This document shows, piece after piece, positions 8,364-17,633 of a stretch of 35,893 nt of DNA; within the stretch, counting starts at the first letter, position 1; every line of letters begins with the position of its first letter. The notes under the pieces were generated by a model. The model made no database searches. It had not been told where the DNA came from and saw only the letters and a list, made by a program, of their open reading frames with translations. Origin of the DNA: Arenibacter sp. F20364 (GTDB lineage: Bacteria > Bacteroidota > Bacteroidia > Flavobacteriales > Flavobacteriaceae); contig NZ_JALKBD010000037.1 in assembly GCF_023015905.1 (NCBI RefSeq), forward strand, positions 1 to 35,893, given 5' to 3'. The translations under genes and the position numbers were made by a program.

Positions 8364-8987
8364 CTATTCCCTTATCTTCCTATGTATTACAGGTGCCACC
8401 AATTTGGGGTCATGGGGTAATGTGGATTGTTCAAATTCCAGTTTGTGTTCTTTTCCCAATTTATCATAGGATGCCAATACTAAATCTAAATAACGTTTTT
8501 CTATGATGCTTTTGTCCTCGTCATTAATGTCATCATACTCATATTCAGGCAGCGCCTTGTAGGCATAGACTCTGCCGTTTTCAAAATTGTATTCTTCAAC
8601 ACGATCCGTGACATCAATTCGGGTATACCCTAATTCAAATTGATCGAACAATGCCAATTCCTCATGGGTCAAGAAATACAAAGTACAGTTTAATCGTATA
8701 TCCTTATTCTCTACAATATTTAAAAAAATAGACTTTTCGTAAGGTATGGCGCTGTTATTCTTTAGATAGAAGGATTCATAGTTTATATATTCTGCAGGAA
8801 AATTTGGATCGTTATTGGGGGCTACAAAATTCCAAGCACGCTGCAGGCCGATAAGATGTATCCAATAGATAGGATCATCATATTTTCTACCTAGAATTTC
8901 TTCGAGACTCTCCAAAGAGGATAACATACCGTATCCGATCATTCCTACTTTGCCTTCTTGGATTTTTATAGTGGATTTTCCGTTCAT
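8364..8987 (-). CDS. Gamma-glutamylcyclotransferase-like (AIG2/GGCT fold) protein
   Basis: A 207-residue cytoplasmic protein. The start of the fold shows VGMIGYGMLSSLESLEEILG, matching the YGSL substrate loop of gamma-glutamylcyclotransferases. HEELALFDQFELGYTRIDVTD matches the 'LDxFEGxxYxRxxV' segment typical of the fold, and GRVYAYKALPEYEYD matches the strand that closes the barrel. Members release 5-oxoproline from gamma-glutamyl compounds, but many bacterial ones are uncharacterised, and this one has an unusually long middle section and C-terminal extension (about 60 residues). The gene is alone between two minus-strand genes. Confidence 0.65.
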   Translation of the reverse strand: MNGKSTIKIQEGKVGMIGYGMLSSLESLEEILGRKYDDPIYWIHLIGLQRAWNFVAPNNDPNFPAEYINYESFYLKNNSAIPYEKSIFLNIVENKDIRLNCTLYFLTHEELALFDQFELGYTRIDVTDRVEEYNFENGRVYAYKALPEYEYDDINDEDKSIIEKRYLDLVLASYDKLGKEHKLEFEQSTLPHDPKLVAPVIHRKIRE

Positions 8988-9181
8988 TAACTTACATCGT
9001 AAAATGTTGATAATTAAGAAGATAAAATTTATATTGAAGAAGAAATTTGCTTCCCTTTAATCAAATTTGTTGTGAATAAAGTCCATTTCAAGGTGTCTTG
9101 ATGAAGATTTCTTGGCCAGATACTTTGATGACATAACACCCCAAATTTAGCTTAATTCACTATATAAGTAAGAGACACTTT

Positions 9182-9637
9182 TTAAAATATTTCATCCAAG
9201 GCCTTGGTCCTATAGTCGAATATTTCGTTGAGCTTTCCCTTTATAATAAAGGTGTTGGCAACACTACCCAGGAGTCCCAAAGGTGGTTGGTAGCTTACAA
9301 TATCTGTCATTAGGGTCCCCTTTTCCGTCGGCTGTATCCTATGCTGATGATGCCATATCTTGTATGGTCCAACCCGTTGTTCGTCCACAAAATAACTATT
9401 TTCCTTTAAATGGGTAATTTCGGTTACCCATGTTGTCTTTATTCCGAACAAGGGTGAAACCTTGTAGCTTATAATCATGCCGGCATACATTTCGGAAGGT
9501 ACATCTTTTGAAATGATATCAAAGCCCATATAATCCGGGGTTATTTTTTTTAGATTGGCGGGGTCGGAAATAAATTTCCATACTTCTTCCAGACTGGCAT
9601 TGATTTCCTGTTTTTTTTTAAATTGATAAAATCCCAT
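9182..9637 (-). CDS. SRPBCC family (START-like) ligand-binding protein
   Basis: A 151-residue protein of the polyketide cyclase/SRPBCC type: it opens with FKKKQEINASLEEVWKFISD and PANLKKITPDYMGF, the classic first strand and helix of the fold, then has alternating beta strands (WVTEITHLKENSYFVDEQ, YKIWHHQHRI) and a C-terminal helix. Such proteins bind hydrophobic ligands; the ligand here is unknown. The start lies 15 bases after the stop of the upstream DedA gene on the same strand, so the two are probably cotranscribed, hinting at a membrane-lipid-related role. Confidence 0.85.
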   Translation of the reverse strand: MGFYQFKKKQEINASLEEVWKFISDPANLKKITPDYMGFDIISKDVPSEMYAGMIISYKVSPLFGIKTTWVTEITHLKENSYFVDEQRVGPYKIWHHQHRIQPTEKGTLMTDIVSYQPPLGLLGSVANTFIIKGKLNEIFDYRTKALDEIF

Positions 9638-9652
9638 GCTTACTTAATTGAA

Positions 9653-10297
9653 TTAATTAGAATTTGATTTCTTCCTTAATAATAAGGAAAATACTAGTGG
9701 CACAGTAGTAATTATTATTAAGGATAGGAAGATTAGTCCATAATTATTCTTGACCCAAGTAATTTCGCCGACAAAAAAACCTGTTAATAAGAAAAGGCTT
9801 ATCCATAATACAGCACCTAAAATGGTATTCTTTAAGAATAAACGGCGTTCCATATAGACCATACCGGCCAAAAAAGGAATATAGGTCCTAATAATCGGGA
9901 AAAAGCGACCTATAATTATGGCCCTTCCTCCGTGTTTGTCATAAAATTTCTGTGCTTTGGGCAAGCTTTTCATCAAGTAGTTTTTTAGAAAATAATTATT
10001 ACTTCTTTCCAACTTTTCGCCCAAATATTTTCCAACGGTAAAATTTAAAAGGTTTCCTATAATGGCGGCTATAATAAGTATTACCAGCAATATCCAAATG
10101 TTTAAATTCGTAGAGGCGGCTACCACTCCAGCGGAAAATAAAAGGCCGTCCCCCGGTAGAAATGGAAAGAATATAAGGCCGGTCTCGAGCATGATTATAA
10201 AAAAAAGTAGAAGATAGGCATTAAAAACATTATCTGCCACCAAGGCTAATAGTGCATCATCCGTATGCAATATTATTTCGATTAATCTGTCCATCAT
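9653..10297 (-). CDS. DedA family membrane protein (VTT domain)
   Basis: A 214-residue inner-membrane protein with about five hydrophobic segments. It shows the DedA/VTT landmarks: an early FPFLPGDGLLF re-entrant loop, the GNLLNFTVGKYLG helix, GRFFPIIRTYIPFLAGM (the Phe/Arg motif) and GAVLWISLFLLTGFFVG. DedA proteins transport lipids between leaflets, including undecaprenyl phosphate carrier in some members, and affect membrane potential. This is the first gene of a two-gene minus-strand unit with the SRPBCC gene. Its upstream spacer is long (602 bases). Confidence 0.92.
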   Translation of the reverse strand: MMDRLIEIILHTDDALLALVADNVFNAYLLLFFIIMLETGLIFFPFLPGDGLLFSAGVVAASTNLNIWILLVILIIAAIIGNLLNFTVGKYLGEKLERSNNYFLKNYLMKSLPKAQKFYDKHGGRAIIIGRFFPIIRTYIPFLAGMVYMERRLFLKNTILGAVLWISLFLLTGFFVGEITWVKNNYGLIFLSLIIITTVPLVFSLLLRKKSNSN

Positions 10298-10899
10298 AAT
10301 TGAATTGTATCTTATTTGCTCCAGTTGAAAATAAGGTGAAAGGGTGGTAATTAGTACTGTGTTTGGGGTAAAATTATCCCCATAATAATGCCATGGCTAC
10401 ATTGGTGTAGTATCTGCGTCATGGGACAAGAAACAATTTTCCATTGTAAAAAATAGTTTATTAAATGTACGTAATATCTAGCGTGCAATGTTGGGGAACG
10501 TATTAAATATTTTGTAAGGTTGAAGAAGTTTTTCTCAATCACCTTTAACTTGGCAAACTTATTTTGGGCTCAGTGCGGAATTTTTTTGGGCAGCCTAGGC
10601 AAATTTCCGTAAAGTAGAATTTAGGTAAATTCAGAGCTTTCATTGTGGGCAATCGAGCCTTTAAAACAACTTTTCCATTTAGGTAGAATTCGTTATTTCG
10701 GTGACATTCCAAAACATTATATGTTCACGGGAAATGCGTAATGTTTGGTAAAGACAAGGTAGGCTAAAAGTAAAAAGCCGTAGTCGCGCCTTGGGCTGTG
10801 TGACTACGGTTTTTATGAATAAAATATTTTGGTTTTTAACTCTTCGCGCTTGTGTTTGTAGAAGGTACTAATGAACCTTAGTTCTGTTTTCTTCTGAAA
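10298..10899. other. 602-base intergenic stretch
   Basis: No open frame here looks coding on either strand; a 63-codon minus frame at 10351-10542 has no recognisable motif. The left part should carry the DedA promoter. The only clear structure is the terminator hairpin at 10772-10814, so roughly 470 bases remain unexplained. Confidence 0.6.
10772..10814 (-). terminator. Strong bidirectional intrinsic terminator
   Basis: CCGTAGTC (10778-10785) pairs perfectly with GACTACGG (10802-10809) and the stem extends inward by about four more pairs including G-U. It is flanked by AAAAA on the left and TTTTT on the right, so it can work on both strands. It sits about 90 bases downstream of the stop of the minus-strand cupin gene, which it most likely terminates. 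Confidence 0.8.
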
Positions 10900-11445
10900 T
10901 TAAACAAAGGTAATGCCCTGTTTTGCACATATCTCTGCAACCTTAGGAAAGTCTGGGGGTCCAGGTGGTAATTGGGATAATTCAGTGAACATATGTTCTA
11001 TCCCGGCAGGGAAAGCCGAGGTAATCATTTTGGCCTTTTCCGTACCCACAACTGTCCAGGAATGAGGGATGTTTTTTGGGGCAAAAGCAACATCTCCCTC
11101 GTTTAAAATAGTAGTCTCGCCATCGACCATTATTTCTACCTGCCCTTTAATGACCCTAAAGATTTCATCTTCGCGGGTATGGATGTGCGGAGGTATACCT
11201 ACCCCTGGTTCTACATTGTCTACCCATTCCACAATCTGGTTTCCAGTTTCGCTACCAACAAGTTTATGTGTTTGTATATCCCCTATTACATTTAAAACAT
11301 TTCCTTCTTCGTCCCTGATGACCTTGGGCACCAATTTATCGGAATAGTCGCCATCTCCAGTTGATGATTGACATTGTACCAATCCTGGGACCAACGCAAA
11401 TCCCAATCCTACTCCTGTTGTCTTTAAAAATTTTTTCCTGTCCAT
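10900..11445 (-). CDS. Exported cupin-domain protein (probable lipoprotein)
   Basis: A 181-residue protein with an N-terminal DRKKFLKTTG stretch, hydrophobic core and LVQC at residues 22-25, suggesting a Tat-like signal and lipidation at Cys25. The cupin first motif is visible as GIPPHIHTREDEIFRVIKG, with metal-binding His, His and Glu, followed by the second motif GDVAFAPKNIPHSW. A single small cupin barrel of this kind can be an isomerase, dioxygenase or simple binding protein; the substrate is unknown. The AraC gene lies just upstream on the same strand with an 87-base gap, so regulation by it is possible but unproven. Confidence 0.85.
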   Translation of the reverse strand: MDRKKFLKTTGVGLGFALVPGLVQCQSSTGDGDYSDKLVPKVIRDEEGNVLNVIGDIQTHKLVGSETGNQIVEWVDNVEPGVGIPPHIHTREDEIFRVIKGQVEIMVDGETTILNEGDVAFAPKNIPHSWTVVGTEKAKMITSAFPAGIEHMFTELSQLPPGPPDFPKVAEICAKQGITFV

Positions 11446-11532
11446 AATATTGTTTTTAGTAGTAGCAACTTACAATATTAGGTGGCGCAAGGGAATGCGA
11501 AAAACGGGGTAAATCCTTAGATTTTATAGGAT

Positions 11533-12336
11533 TTAGTTCTGTCTGAGCATAGACGGAGTGACCCCAGTGTGCTTTTTAAAGAAATAGCTGAAGTAATCAG
11601 GGGAGGAGAAGCCCAATTGAAAACATATTTCTTTTACGGTCTTATCCGTAAATTTTAAAGCGTGCCTTGAAGTCATTATTCTTTTCTCGGTTATAACCGC
11701 CTTGGCATTTACACCAATGGTTTCTTTTATGCATTCATTTAAATAGTTGTCTGAAACATTGAGCAGATCAGCATAATCGCTTACTTTGTGGTACTTGGCA
11801 AACCACTTGTCCACCAGTTTTTTGAATTTATAGACGATTGCCTTTTTTGCATCGTTTTCCGAAATAACGGATTTGATATTGCACTGACCATCACAATAGA
11901 CAAAAATGGTATTCAAGAGGGAAATTATGGCATCGTCCTTATGGTTCAGTTCCGATCCTATCAGTTCATCAAGCATTTCCAAAATAGACTGAATTCTTTT
12001 TTCAATACCCGGGGATAAATTTATTTTGGGGATTTCCTCGGTGGTAAAAAGTCTGATTTCATTTATATGTAGTTTGCTCAATAAGGGATTGTCCAGTATT
12101 TCCTTAGACAAGTACAGGATATATCCGGAAGATGTGGTGCTATTTTCCTTTGAAATTTTCCAATTGATACTAGGGTGAAGAAAGAAAATGGAATTAGATA
12201 CATTTTTGTATGAAACCCTGTCTATTTCAAGGGATTTTACTCCGTTCTGAATCCAAAAAACAGAATAATATTTTCCGTCCTTTTCAGAAACGGTCTTATT
12301 CGTTATTCTCGATATTTTTATGGCTTCTGGATTCAT
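11533..12336 (-). CDS. AraC family transcriptional regulator
   Basis: A 267-residue cytoplasmic protein. The last 100 residues are a standard pair of helix-turn-helix motifs: YADLLNVSDNYLNECIKETI, then TVKEICFQLGFSSPDYFSYF and FKKHTGVTPSMLRQN. The N-terminal 150 residues form the cupin-like sensing domain typical of the family, with no recognisable ligand signature. Flavobacterial regulators of this form (short linker, ending PSMLRQN or similar) often control neighbouring genes; the downstream cupin lipoprotein and the upstream VOC gene are candidates. Confidence 0.92.
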   Translation of the reverse strand: MNPEAIKISRITNKTVSEKDGKYYSVFWIQNGVKSLEIDRVSYKNVSNSIFFLHPSINWKISKENSTTSSGYILYLSKEILDNPLLSKLHINEIRLFTTEEIPKINLSPGIEKRIQSILEMLDELIGSELNHKDDAIISLLNTIFVYCDGQCNIKSVISENDAKKAIVYKFKKLVDKWFAKYHKVSDYADLLNVSDNYLNECIKETIGVNAKAVITEKRIMTSRHALKFTDKTVKEICFQLGFSSPDYFSYFFKKHTGVTPSMLRQN

Positions 12337-12508
12337 AAAGTCGGCTTTAGGCCGTGTTAAATGGAATCATTTTTGGAAACTTATTCAATGATTAAAAAAT
12401 CCCATATATAAATATGCGAAAACTTTGGGGGATTAACAAGGTTGGGGAATCATATCTACTTAGAATCCACCTTTTGTAACCGGTTGTTATAGAATGTCGA
12501 TGATACCT

Positions 12509-12856
12509 CTATTGATCCGACCATACTGCAAGCTCATTGCCGGAAGGGTCTCTAAAATGGAACCTACGACCTCCTGGAAAAGAAAAAATATCCTTGATAA
12601 TATCACCTCCAGCCTCGATTATTTTATCCCTTATGAAAGCAAGATTTTTGTGATATAAAATAACCAGGGCACCGTTCACTATTTCATTTTCAGTCTTTTC
12701 AAATCCCCCCTCCAATCCACTGTCCGAAAAGGCGATATAGGTAGGGCCATAGTCCGTAAAGGTCCAATTAAAGGCTGCAGTGTAGAATCTTTTAGTTTTT
12801 TCAAGGTCCTTTGCCTTGAGCTCTACATAGTTGATGTGGTTGTCTCTTGCTGTCAT
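12509..12856 (-). CDS. VOC family (glyoxalase/bleomycin-resistance-like) protein
   Basis: A 115-residue single-domain protein with the paired beta-alpha-beta-beta-beta modules of the VOC fold: HINYVELKAKDLEKTKRFYT at the start and RRFHFRDPSGNELAVWSDQ at the end, where the Glu is a common metal ligand. It is the normal length of small dimeric members related to PhnB and glyoxalase-like proteins. The substrate is unknown. It lies between the AraC gene and the decarboxylase gene on the same strand, but gaps of 172 and 88 bases make a shared operon uncertain. Confidence 0.88.
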   Translation of the reverse strand: MTARDNHINYVELKAKDLEKTKRFYTAAFNWTFTDYGPTYIAFSDSGLEGGFEKTENEIVNGALVILYHKNLAFIRDKIIEAGGDIIKDIFSFPGGRRFHFRDPSGNELAVWSDQ

Positions 12857-12944
12857 TTAATTAGGTTTTTTGATTGCAGTTTAAATGATAGTTAAATTTA
12901 GTATCCATTTAGGCAGGGATCAAACCCATTGATTCAATCTTAAC

Positions 12945-14435
12945 TTATTTTGTGGTTAATTTTTGATGCATTTCCTTTCCTTCCCTAACTATTATTTCAA
13001 TGATTTCCTCTATGTCTTTTTTGGAGGTCCTAAAATTTACAATACAGCCGCGTAAGCAATATTTATGATTTATTATGGCGTTGGAGAGAAATACTTGGCC
13101 ACCTAGTTGTAGCTTATCCAATAGGGTCTCATTTAAGGTGTTTAAATATGTTTCATTCCCATCGGATTTATCCCCGTAACCCAATGGCACATACCTTAGG
13201 GTGGTAATACTCAAATTCTGGGTAATAGCTTCCAGTTCCTCGTGGTTTACTGCCAATTGGAAAAATAATTGGGACAGTTCAATGTCTTCCCGAATTATTT
13301 TTAAATATCCACTTCTTCCTAATTGTTTTAGTGCCATCCAAACCTTTAAAGCCCTAAATCCACGCGAGTTTTGAAGTCCATATTCATAAAAATTCTGAGC
13401 TGTTCCCTGTTCGTTTTTGCTAAAATTATAATATTCGGGATGCGAACTATAGGTGTCTGTAAGGTGTTTGGGGTTTTTAACCAGGGTACATCCTGCCTCC
13501 AACGGGCTATAGAGCCATTTGTGCGGATCCAAGGCTATTGAGTCTGCCTCTTTAATGCCTTGGAACATTTGTTTTAATTCTGGAACAATAGCGGCAGGTA
13601 TGCCATAGGCCCCATCTATATGGAACCATAAATCATAAGTCTTACATATAGATGCAATGCCGTTTAGGTTATCTACAACCCCCGTACTTACATCTCCTGC
13701 AGTTCCTACAACCATAAATGGTTGATGGCCATCTTTCAAATCCCTTTTTATGGCTTTTTCCAAGAGATCGTTGTCCATTTTATTGGAGGCGTCGGTTGGG
13801 ATCCATCTGGTAGACTTAGAACCATGGCCAAAAAGAATAGCTGCTTTTTCCACCCAGGTATGTGTAGTTTTTGAACAATAGATCAATAATTTTTTTGAAG
13901 TTGAGGTCAGGCCGTCTTCCTTTATGTTTTTTGGGGCCTTGGCAGTTCGCGCTGCTAAAAATGCAGTAAAATTGGCCATGTTGCCTCCACTTACCAATAT
14001 TCCGCCATAGTCTGGCCCTACCCCAATAAATTCAGCCAGCCATTGTACGGTTTGCTTTTCAATTTCTGTGGCCATGGGACTCAAAATATGTGCACCCACA
14101 TTGGGGTTCACCGAAGCCGCCAATAAATCGGCAAGCATACCGATAGGTGTAGGGGATGAGGTAATGTAGCCCATAAATTTTGGATGCCCGTTGAGCAGGG
14201 AATGGTCCATCAATAAATCGGTGGCATTGGAAATAATATCTTTTGCGTCACTACCGTTGTCCGGAAGGGAAGAAACGCCCAGTATTTTTTGTAGTGCTTG
14301 GGGTCCCTCTCCCAGGGTAACAGGTTTTTCATCAATTGTGTCCAAGAATCCAGCTATCTTATCTATCAGCTGATAACCGATATTTTTAAACTCTTCTTTT
14401 TTTATTTCCAGTGCTGAATCTCGATTATTGGTCAT
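12945..14435 (-). CDS. Pyridoxal-dependent group II decarboxylase
   Basis: A 496-residue cytoplasmic PLP enzyme of the aromatic-amino-acid/glutamate/diaminobutyrate decarboxylase family. The substrate-side loop NGHPKFMGYITSSPTPIG, the cofactor-binding FHIDGAYG (His282, Asp284) and the Schiff-base lysine in ALDPHKWLYSPLE (Lys306) are all present, and the length is typical. The closest family pattern is aromatic-L-amino-acid decarboxylase-like, but bacterial members with this pattern have varied substrates, so the amine made is not assigned. No partner transporter is adjacent. Confidence 0.92.
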   Translation of the reverse strand: MTNNRDSALEIKKEEFKNIGYQLIDKIAGFLDTIDEKPVTLGEGPQALQKILGVSSLPDNGSDAKDIISNATDLLMDHSLLNGHPKFMGYITSSPTPIGMLADLLAASVNPNVGAHILSPMATEIEKQTVQWLAEFIGVGPDYGGILVSGGNMANFTAFLAARTAKAPKNIKEDGLTSTSKKLLIYCSKTTHTWVEKAAILFGHGSKSTRWIPTDASNKMDNDLLEKAIKRDLKDGHQPFMVVGTAGDVSTGVVDNLNGIASICKTYDLWFHIDGAYGIPAAIVPELKQMFQGIKEADSIALDPHKWLYSPLEAGCTLVKNPKHLTDTYSSHPEYYNFSKNEQGTAQNFYEYGLQNSRGFRALKVWMALKQLGRSGYLKIIREDIELSQLFFQLAVNHEELEAITQNLSITTLRYVPLGYGDKSDGNETYLNTLNETLLDKLQLGGQVFLSNAIINHKYCLRGCIVNFRTSKKDIEEIIEIIVREGKEMHQKLTTK

Positions 14436-14533
14436 AACGTTAAAGGAATTAATTATTAGTGCTTTATTCCATTCAGGAGGGGTGTTATTTTTTGTTTCAA
14501 ACTATATGAAGGCCCACTCAAATATTTTACCTG

Positions 14534-15247
14534 TTATTCAAAATACATGTTAATTTCATCTGCAATGAGTCTATGCCCTTCAGCGTTTGGATGATTTACT
14601 TGCGACATAAATTTTGAAATACTGTCTCCAGCAATCACTTTTTTTTTGAATATTTCGAAACTATCCACAAGGCCGATCCCATTTTCCTTTGCTAAGTTTT
14701 GAATTTGTTTTTGATGCTGTTCCAGTACATTATTTGCTTCCAACATGTTTATGCGTTGGTCAGGGGAGGGAGTTAAAAGTATTATTTTAATGTTTCTCTT
14801 CAAAGCTTTTTGGATCATATTGTTCCAGGTCTCATAGGACTTTTCCAGTCCGATCCCGGTATCGTTTAAGGCATAATCCAAGAAAAGCACATCCGGTTTA
14901 TGGATCAGTACTTCGGACTCAAATCGTTCTGCCCCACTAACAGAATTCTCTCCGCCAATGGAAGTATTAATCATGTTAACTACTGCAAAGGGGTAGTGTT
15001 GCTTTATTGTTTGTAACACTAGAAAAGGGTAGGATTCCAAGGTGTTGACAATTGGGGTCTTAAAATAGCCCGCTGGAACCGAATGACCGTGAAAAACCAA
15101 ATTGATAGTCCTATTGTTGGGCCATTTTTTGGTGAGTTCTACTTTAATGTCCTTCAAATAATCTGAATTCGATGCTATCACATTTTGAGCATATGAATGC
15201 CATGAAAATAATATCAATAGTAATAAGACGAAGTTCAATTTTTTCAT
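14534..15247 (-). CDS. Secreted SGNH/GDSL-type hydrolase
   Basis: A 237-residue protein with a clear signal peptide (residues 1-20, ending SYAQ). The catalytic Ser appears as FHGHSVPAG (Ser56), with the Gly block at NTSIGGENSVSG and the Asn block at DYALNDTGIG, and the His block near the C-terminus as VNHPNAEGHRLIADEI. Secreted members deacetylate polysaccharides or act as esterases. The catalytic His normally has an Asp three residues before it (DxxH); here that position is Gln (QVNH), so the enzyme may use a Ser-His dyad or have altered activity. Confidence 0.85.
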   Translation of the reverse strand: MKKLNFVLLLLILFSWHSYAQNVIASNSDYLKDIKVELTKKWPNNRTINLVFHGHSVPAGYFKTPIVNTLESYPFLVLQTIKQHYPFAVVNMINTSIGGENSVSGAERFESEVLIHKPDVLFLDYALNDTGIGLEKSYETWNNMIQKALKRNIKIILLTPSPDQRINMLEANNVLEQHQKQIQNLAKENGIGLVDSFEIFKKKVIAGDSISKFMSQVNHPNAEGHRLIADEINMYFE

Positions 15248-15314
15248 TTTAATATGTGTTCCATCAATTAGGGTATAAAAGTCTAAGCCACTAATAAACT
15301 ACAATAAATACATA

Positions 15315-16223
15315 TTATAGTAACTCCATTTTTATCCAAAAAGACCATGTTATAAATAAGGTAATGCAAAGTGTGATTCCATAAAAAATAAGAATGGCAA
15401 GCATTCTTAATAGAGTTTTTGACCAGCTCTTTTTATAGAGATGTAATTTGCCGAAAAATAAGTAAATAGGAATGGAGGCTATTAGGTAATTCTCTGGATA
15501 ATAAGCCCGAATTGGGAATATAAGTTTAGAGCAAATTATAAGGACAAATAGGAGAAAAACGAAAGTATGTTGATTAATGGCAAGGACCAGATGGCTGTAA
15601 TAATACTTTTTACTTTTTCTAAATAACAGCCATAGGAAGAAGGCGTAAACAGGCATAAGAAAAAACAGGGACCATGATACAAACTTAAGAAAACTGTCCA
15701 TGTACATTTTGGGGTTATTTAAAACTTTTGAAAGGGCATTGGTCAATTTCTCTGGACTAACAGAACTATCGCTAATATTTAATTCGTTAGTTTTTAGGGA
15801 ATCGGTCTCTGGATTAAGTGGGTCTATTTGACCGTTGAATGATAAATTTATTTCATTTCTGTCTTTTTCACTGATCTGAATTTGACTTCCGGCATAAATA
15901 GACAATAATAAAAAGAATAAGAAACTTATGAAGATATATAGCCTAAAGGGGGGCATGTACCTTGCCCTATGGCCATTGAGATATTCCTCTACAAATTTAC
16001 CTGGACGAAAAATTAAGGATGACATGGATTTCCATAACCTAGTATCGAAGGCGAAAATATTCCCTACGAGATCAACGATCAAAAAACGAAATGGCTTTTC
16101 AAATTCATAGACAGACTGACCACAATTGGGACAGAATTTACCCTTAAATTGAGTTTTACAGTTTTTGCATACCGTGTTTTTGAATTCCGTTTCTTTGGAA
16201 TTCTTTTCTATTTTCTCCGTCAT
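15315..16223 (-). CDS. DUF3667 family membrane protein with N-terminal zinc ribbon
   Basis: A 302-residue protein. A four-Cys zinc ribbon (CKNCKTQFKGKFCPNCGQ, about residues 19-36) is followed by the conserved DUF3667 segment with FDTRLWKSMSSLIFRPGKFV, EEYLNGHRARYMPPFRLYIF, and then about five membrane helices. The family is widespread in Bacteroidetes and has no established function. A polar stretch of about 70 residues between the first and second helices is probably periplasmic. It stands between the SGNH hydrolase and the glycosidase-like gene on the same strand. Confidence 0.9.
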   Translation of the reverse strand: MTEKIEKNSKETEFKNTVCKNCKTQFKGKFCPNCGQSVYEFEKPFRFLIVDLVGNIFAFDTRLWKSMSSLIFRPGKFVEEYLNGHRARYMPPFRLYIFISFLFFLLLSIYAGSQIQISEKDRNEINLSFNGQIDPLNPETDSLKTNELNISDSSVSPEKLTNALSKVLNNPKMYMDSFLKFVSWSLFFLMPVYAFFLWLLFRKSKKYYYSHLVLAINQHTFVFLLFVLIICSKLIFPIRAYYPENYLIASIPIYLFFGKLHLYKKSWSKTLLRMLAILIFYGITLCITLFITWSFWIKMELL

Positions 16224-16361
16224 TTTTTAAGTTATTAACTGTGTGCAATGCTTCAAATAGACAATTCCAAATATCAGGGCAATAAAGACCTATTGGTGTT
16301 ATCTACATTCATGCTGTTTTTGGAAATAGCTTTTCTGATCTAGCAGTAAAATAACGATTCG

Positions 16362-17441
16362 TTAATACCCGGTAATTTCTTTTAGTTTGTTGAAAAAAGC
16401 CTTTTTTCGATCTGAACTAATTTTCCAGTCTACCGGCACACTTTGAAAACCTGAGTTATAGCCTTCCCCTTTCATTCTAAAATCAAAGTAACCCCAAGAA
16501 GCGTACGATTTTGTGGCAGAGAGAAAATTATAGGACTCCTTGTCAAAATCAAAATGATCGTCCTCATTGAATAGTATGGGCTTGGCAGAATAACTTTCGG
16601 ATTGTCTAACCATTGCCACCATCTCTTCTATTCTTTTTGGATCATTTACCCCGTTGCCATGTAACAGCACAAAATCCGAGGCGGCAATAACCTCGGAGGA
16701 GGGAATCTTATTACCGCCATAACTGGTGCTGACCAAGAGTTTGTTCCCACTTATTTCCTGAACCCTTTTTATTAATTCGTGGACACGTTTCGGCTGCAAT
16801 ATTGTATGGTCATATTTAACATCACATTCATTGTTAATCTCTATCAGAATGTTTTTATAGCCCTTGCGTAAAATCCAATTGGTAATATTATCAACGGCAT
16901 TTACCACAGCTTGTTCATCTTTTAATTGTTCATCTTGACCAAAATAAAAATAGCCCAAAATAACTATCATACCCAGTTCATTGGACTTATTCAATATTTT
17001 TTCAAGTCTATTCAGGTAATCTTCCCTTAGGTTGCCCAAACTGTCGAAGGTTGAGTTGATCCAGCCGTGATTGCCATAACCTAATGGACTTCCTCCCTGC
17101 AGGTTGAGGGTAAAGGATAATAGGCCATGGTCCTTCCAATCTGACATGGCCGCTACAAATTCTTCGGTATTCCTTGCTGCATCCCACTTGTCGGAATCGG
17201 GATATTTAAAATTATCGCGGGTATTGGCATTAAGATCATCAAATATACCCTGGACCATTCTTGAATTAAAAAGTAAACCTTCAATTTTATTGCCCTGCCA
17301 AAATCTATTTTTGTAGGTTATTTGATTGTTAATGTAAAACTGCTCTCCTTGGATACTTACAGAAGTTTTAGTGGGTTTGTAGGTAAAGGAACATAGGCTA
17401 ATTGTGGATAATAGTATAACCGCGGTGAAAAGGTATTTCAT
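16362..17441 (-). CDS. Secreted TIM-barrel glycoside hydrolase-like protein
   Basis: A 359-residue protein with a signal peptide (residues 1 to about 19, ending LCSF). The body has the alternating pattern of a clan GH-A (beta/alpha)8 barrel: NILIEINNECD carries an Asn-Glu pair typical of the acid/base at the end of strand 4, ASDFVLLHGN corresponds to strand 6, and KPILFNEDDHF gives a Glu at the usual nucleophile position on strand 7. The overall layout resembles GH5-like cellulase-fold proteins, but the family cannot be named. It is transcribed divergently from PpnP across a 341-base spacer. Confidence 0.7.
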   Translation of the reverse strand: MKYLFTAVILLSTISLCSFTYKPTKTSVSIQGEQFYINNQITYKNRFWQGNKIEGLLFNSRMVQGIFDDLNANTRDNFKYPDSDKWDAARNTEEFVAAMSDWKDHGLLSFTLNLQGGSPLGYGNHGWINSTFDSLGNLREDYLNRLEKILNKSNELGMIVILGYFYFGQDEQLKDEQAVVNAVDNITNWILRKGYKNILIEINNECDVKYDHTILQPKRVHELIKRVQEISGNKLLVSTSYGGNKIPSSEVIAASDFVLLHGNGVNDPKRIEEMVAMVRQSESYSAKPILFNEDDHFDFDKESYNFLSATKSYASWGYFDFRMKGEGYNSGFQSVPVDWKISSDRKKAFFNKLKEITGY

Positions 17442-17581
17442 TCTTAAAATTTTTAAATATATTCTCTATTTTATGGTATTGCTTGTTTAAATGTAGGGAA
17501 TTTTTGTGTTGTTAGACCGGAGTTTAAATTTTTGCGTGTACTTGCTGTAAGCTCTGTATACCTTAATAATCCATTGGTCAA

Positions 17582-17598
17582 CAGATATTTTATATCTG
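17582..17598. promoter_or_regulatory. Perfect 7+3+7 dyad, candidate operator
   Basis: CAGATAT and ATATCTG flank TTT, a perfect inverted repeat in the divergent spacer. It lies about 140 bases from the glycosidase-like gene and about 125 bases upstream of the PpnP -33 element, so it could serve the minus-strand gene. No binding protein can be named. Confidence 0.3.
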
Positions 17599-17633
17599 AA
17601 CAATTTGTAAAATGTCCCTTGAGATGCCTGTCA

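Noticed and set aside
10351..10542. Minus-strand 63-codon frame in the long spacer.
   Set aside because: No signal, motif or coding-like composition, and no neighbour that suggests a small protein.
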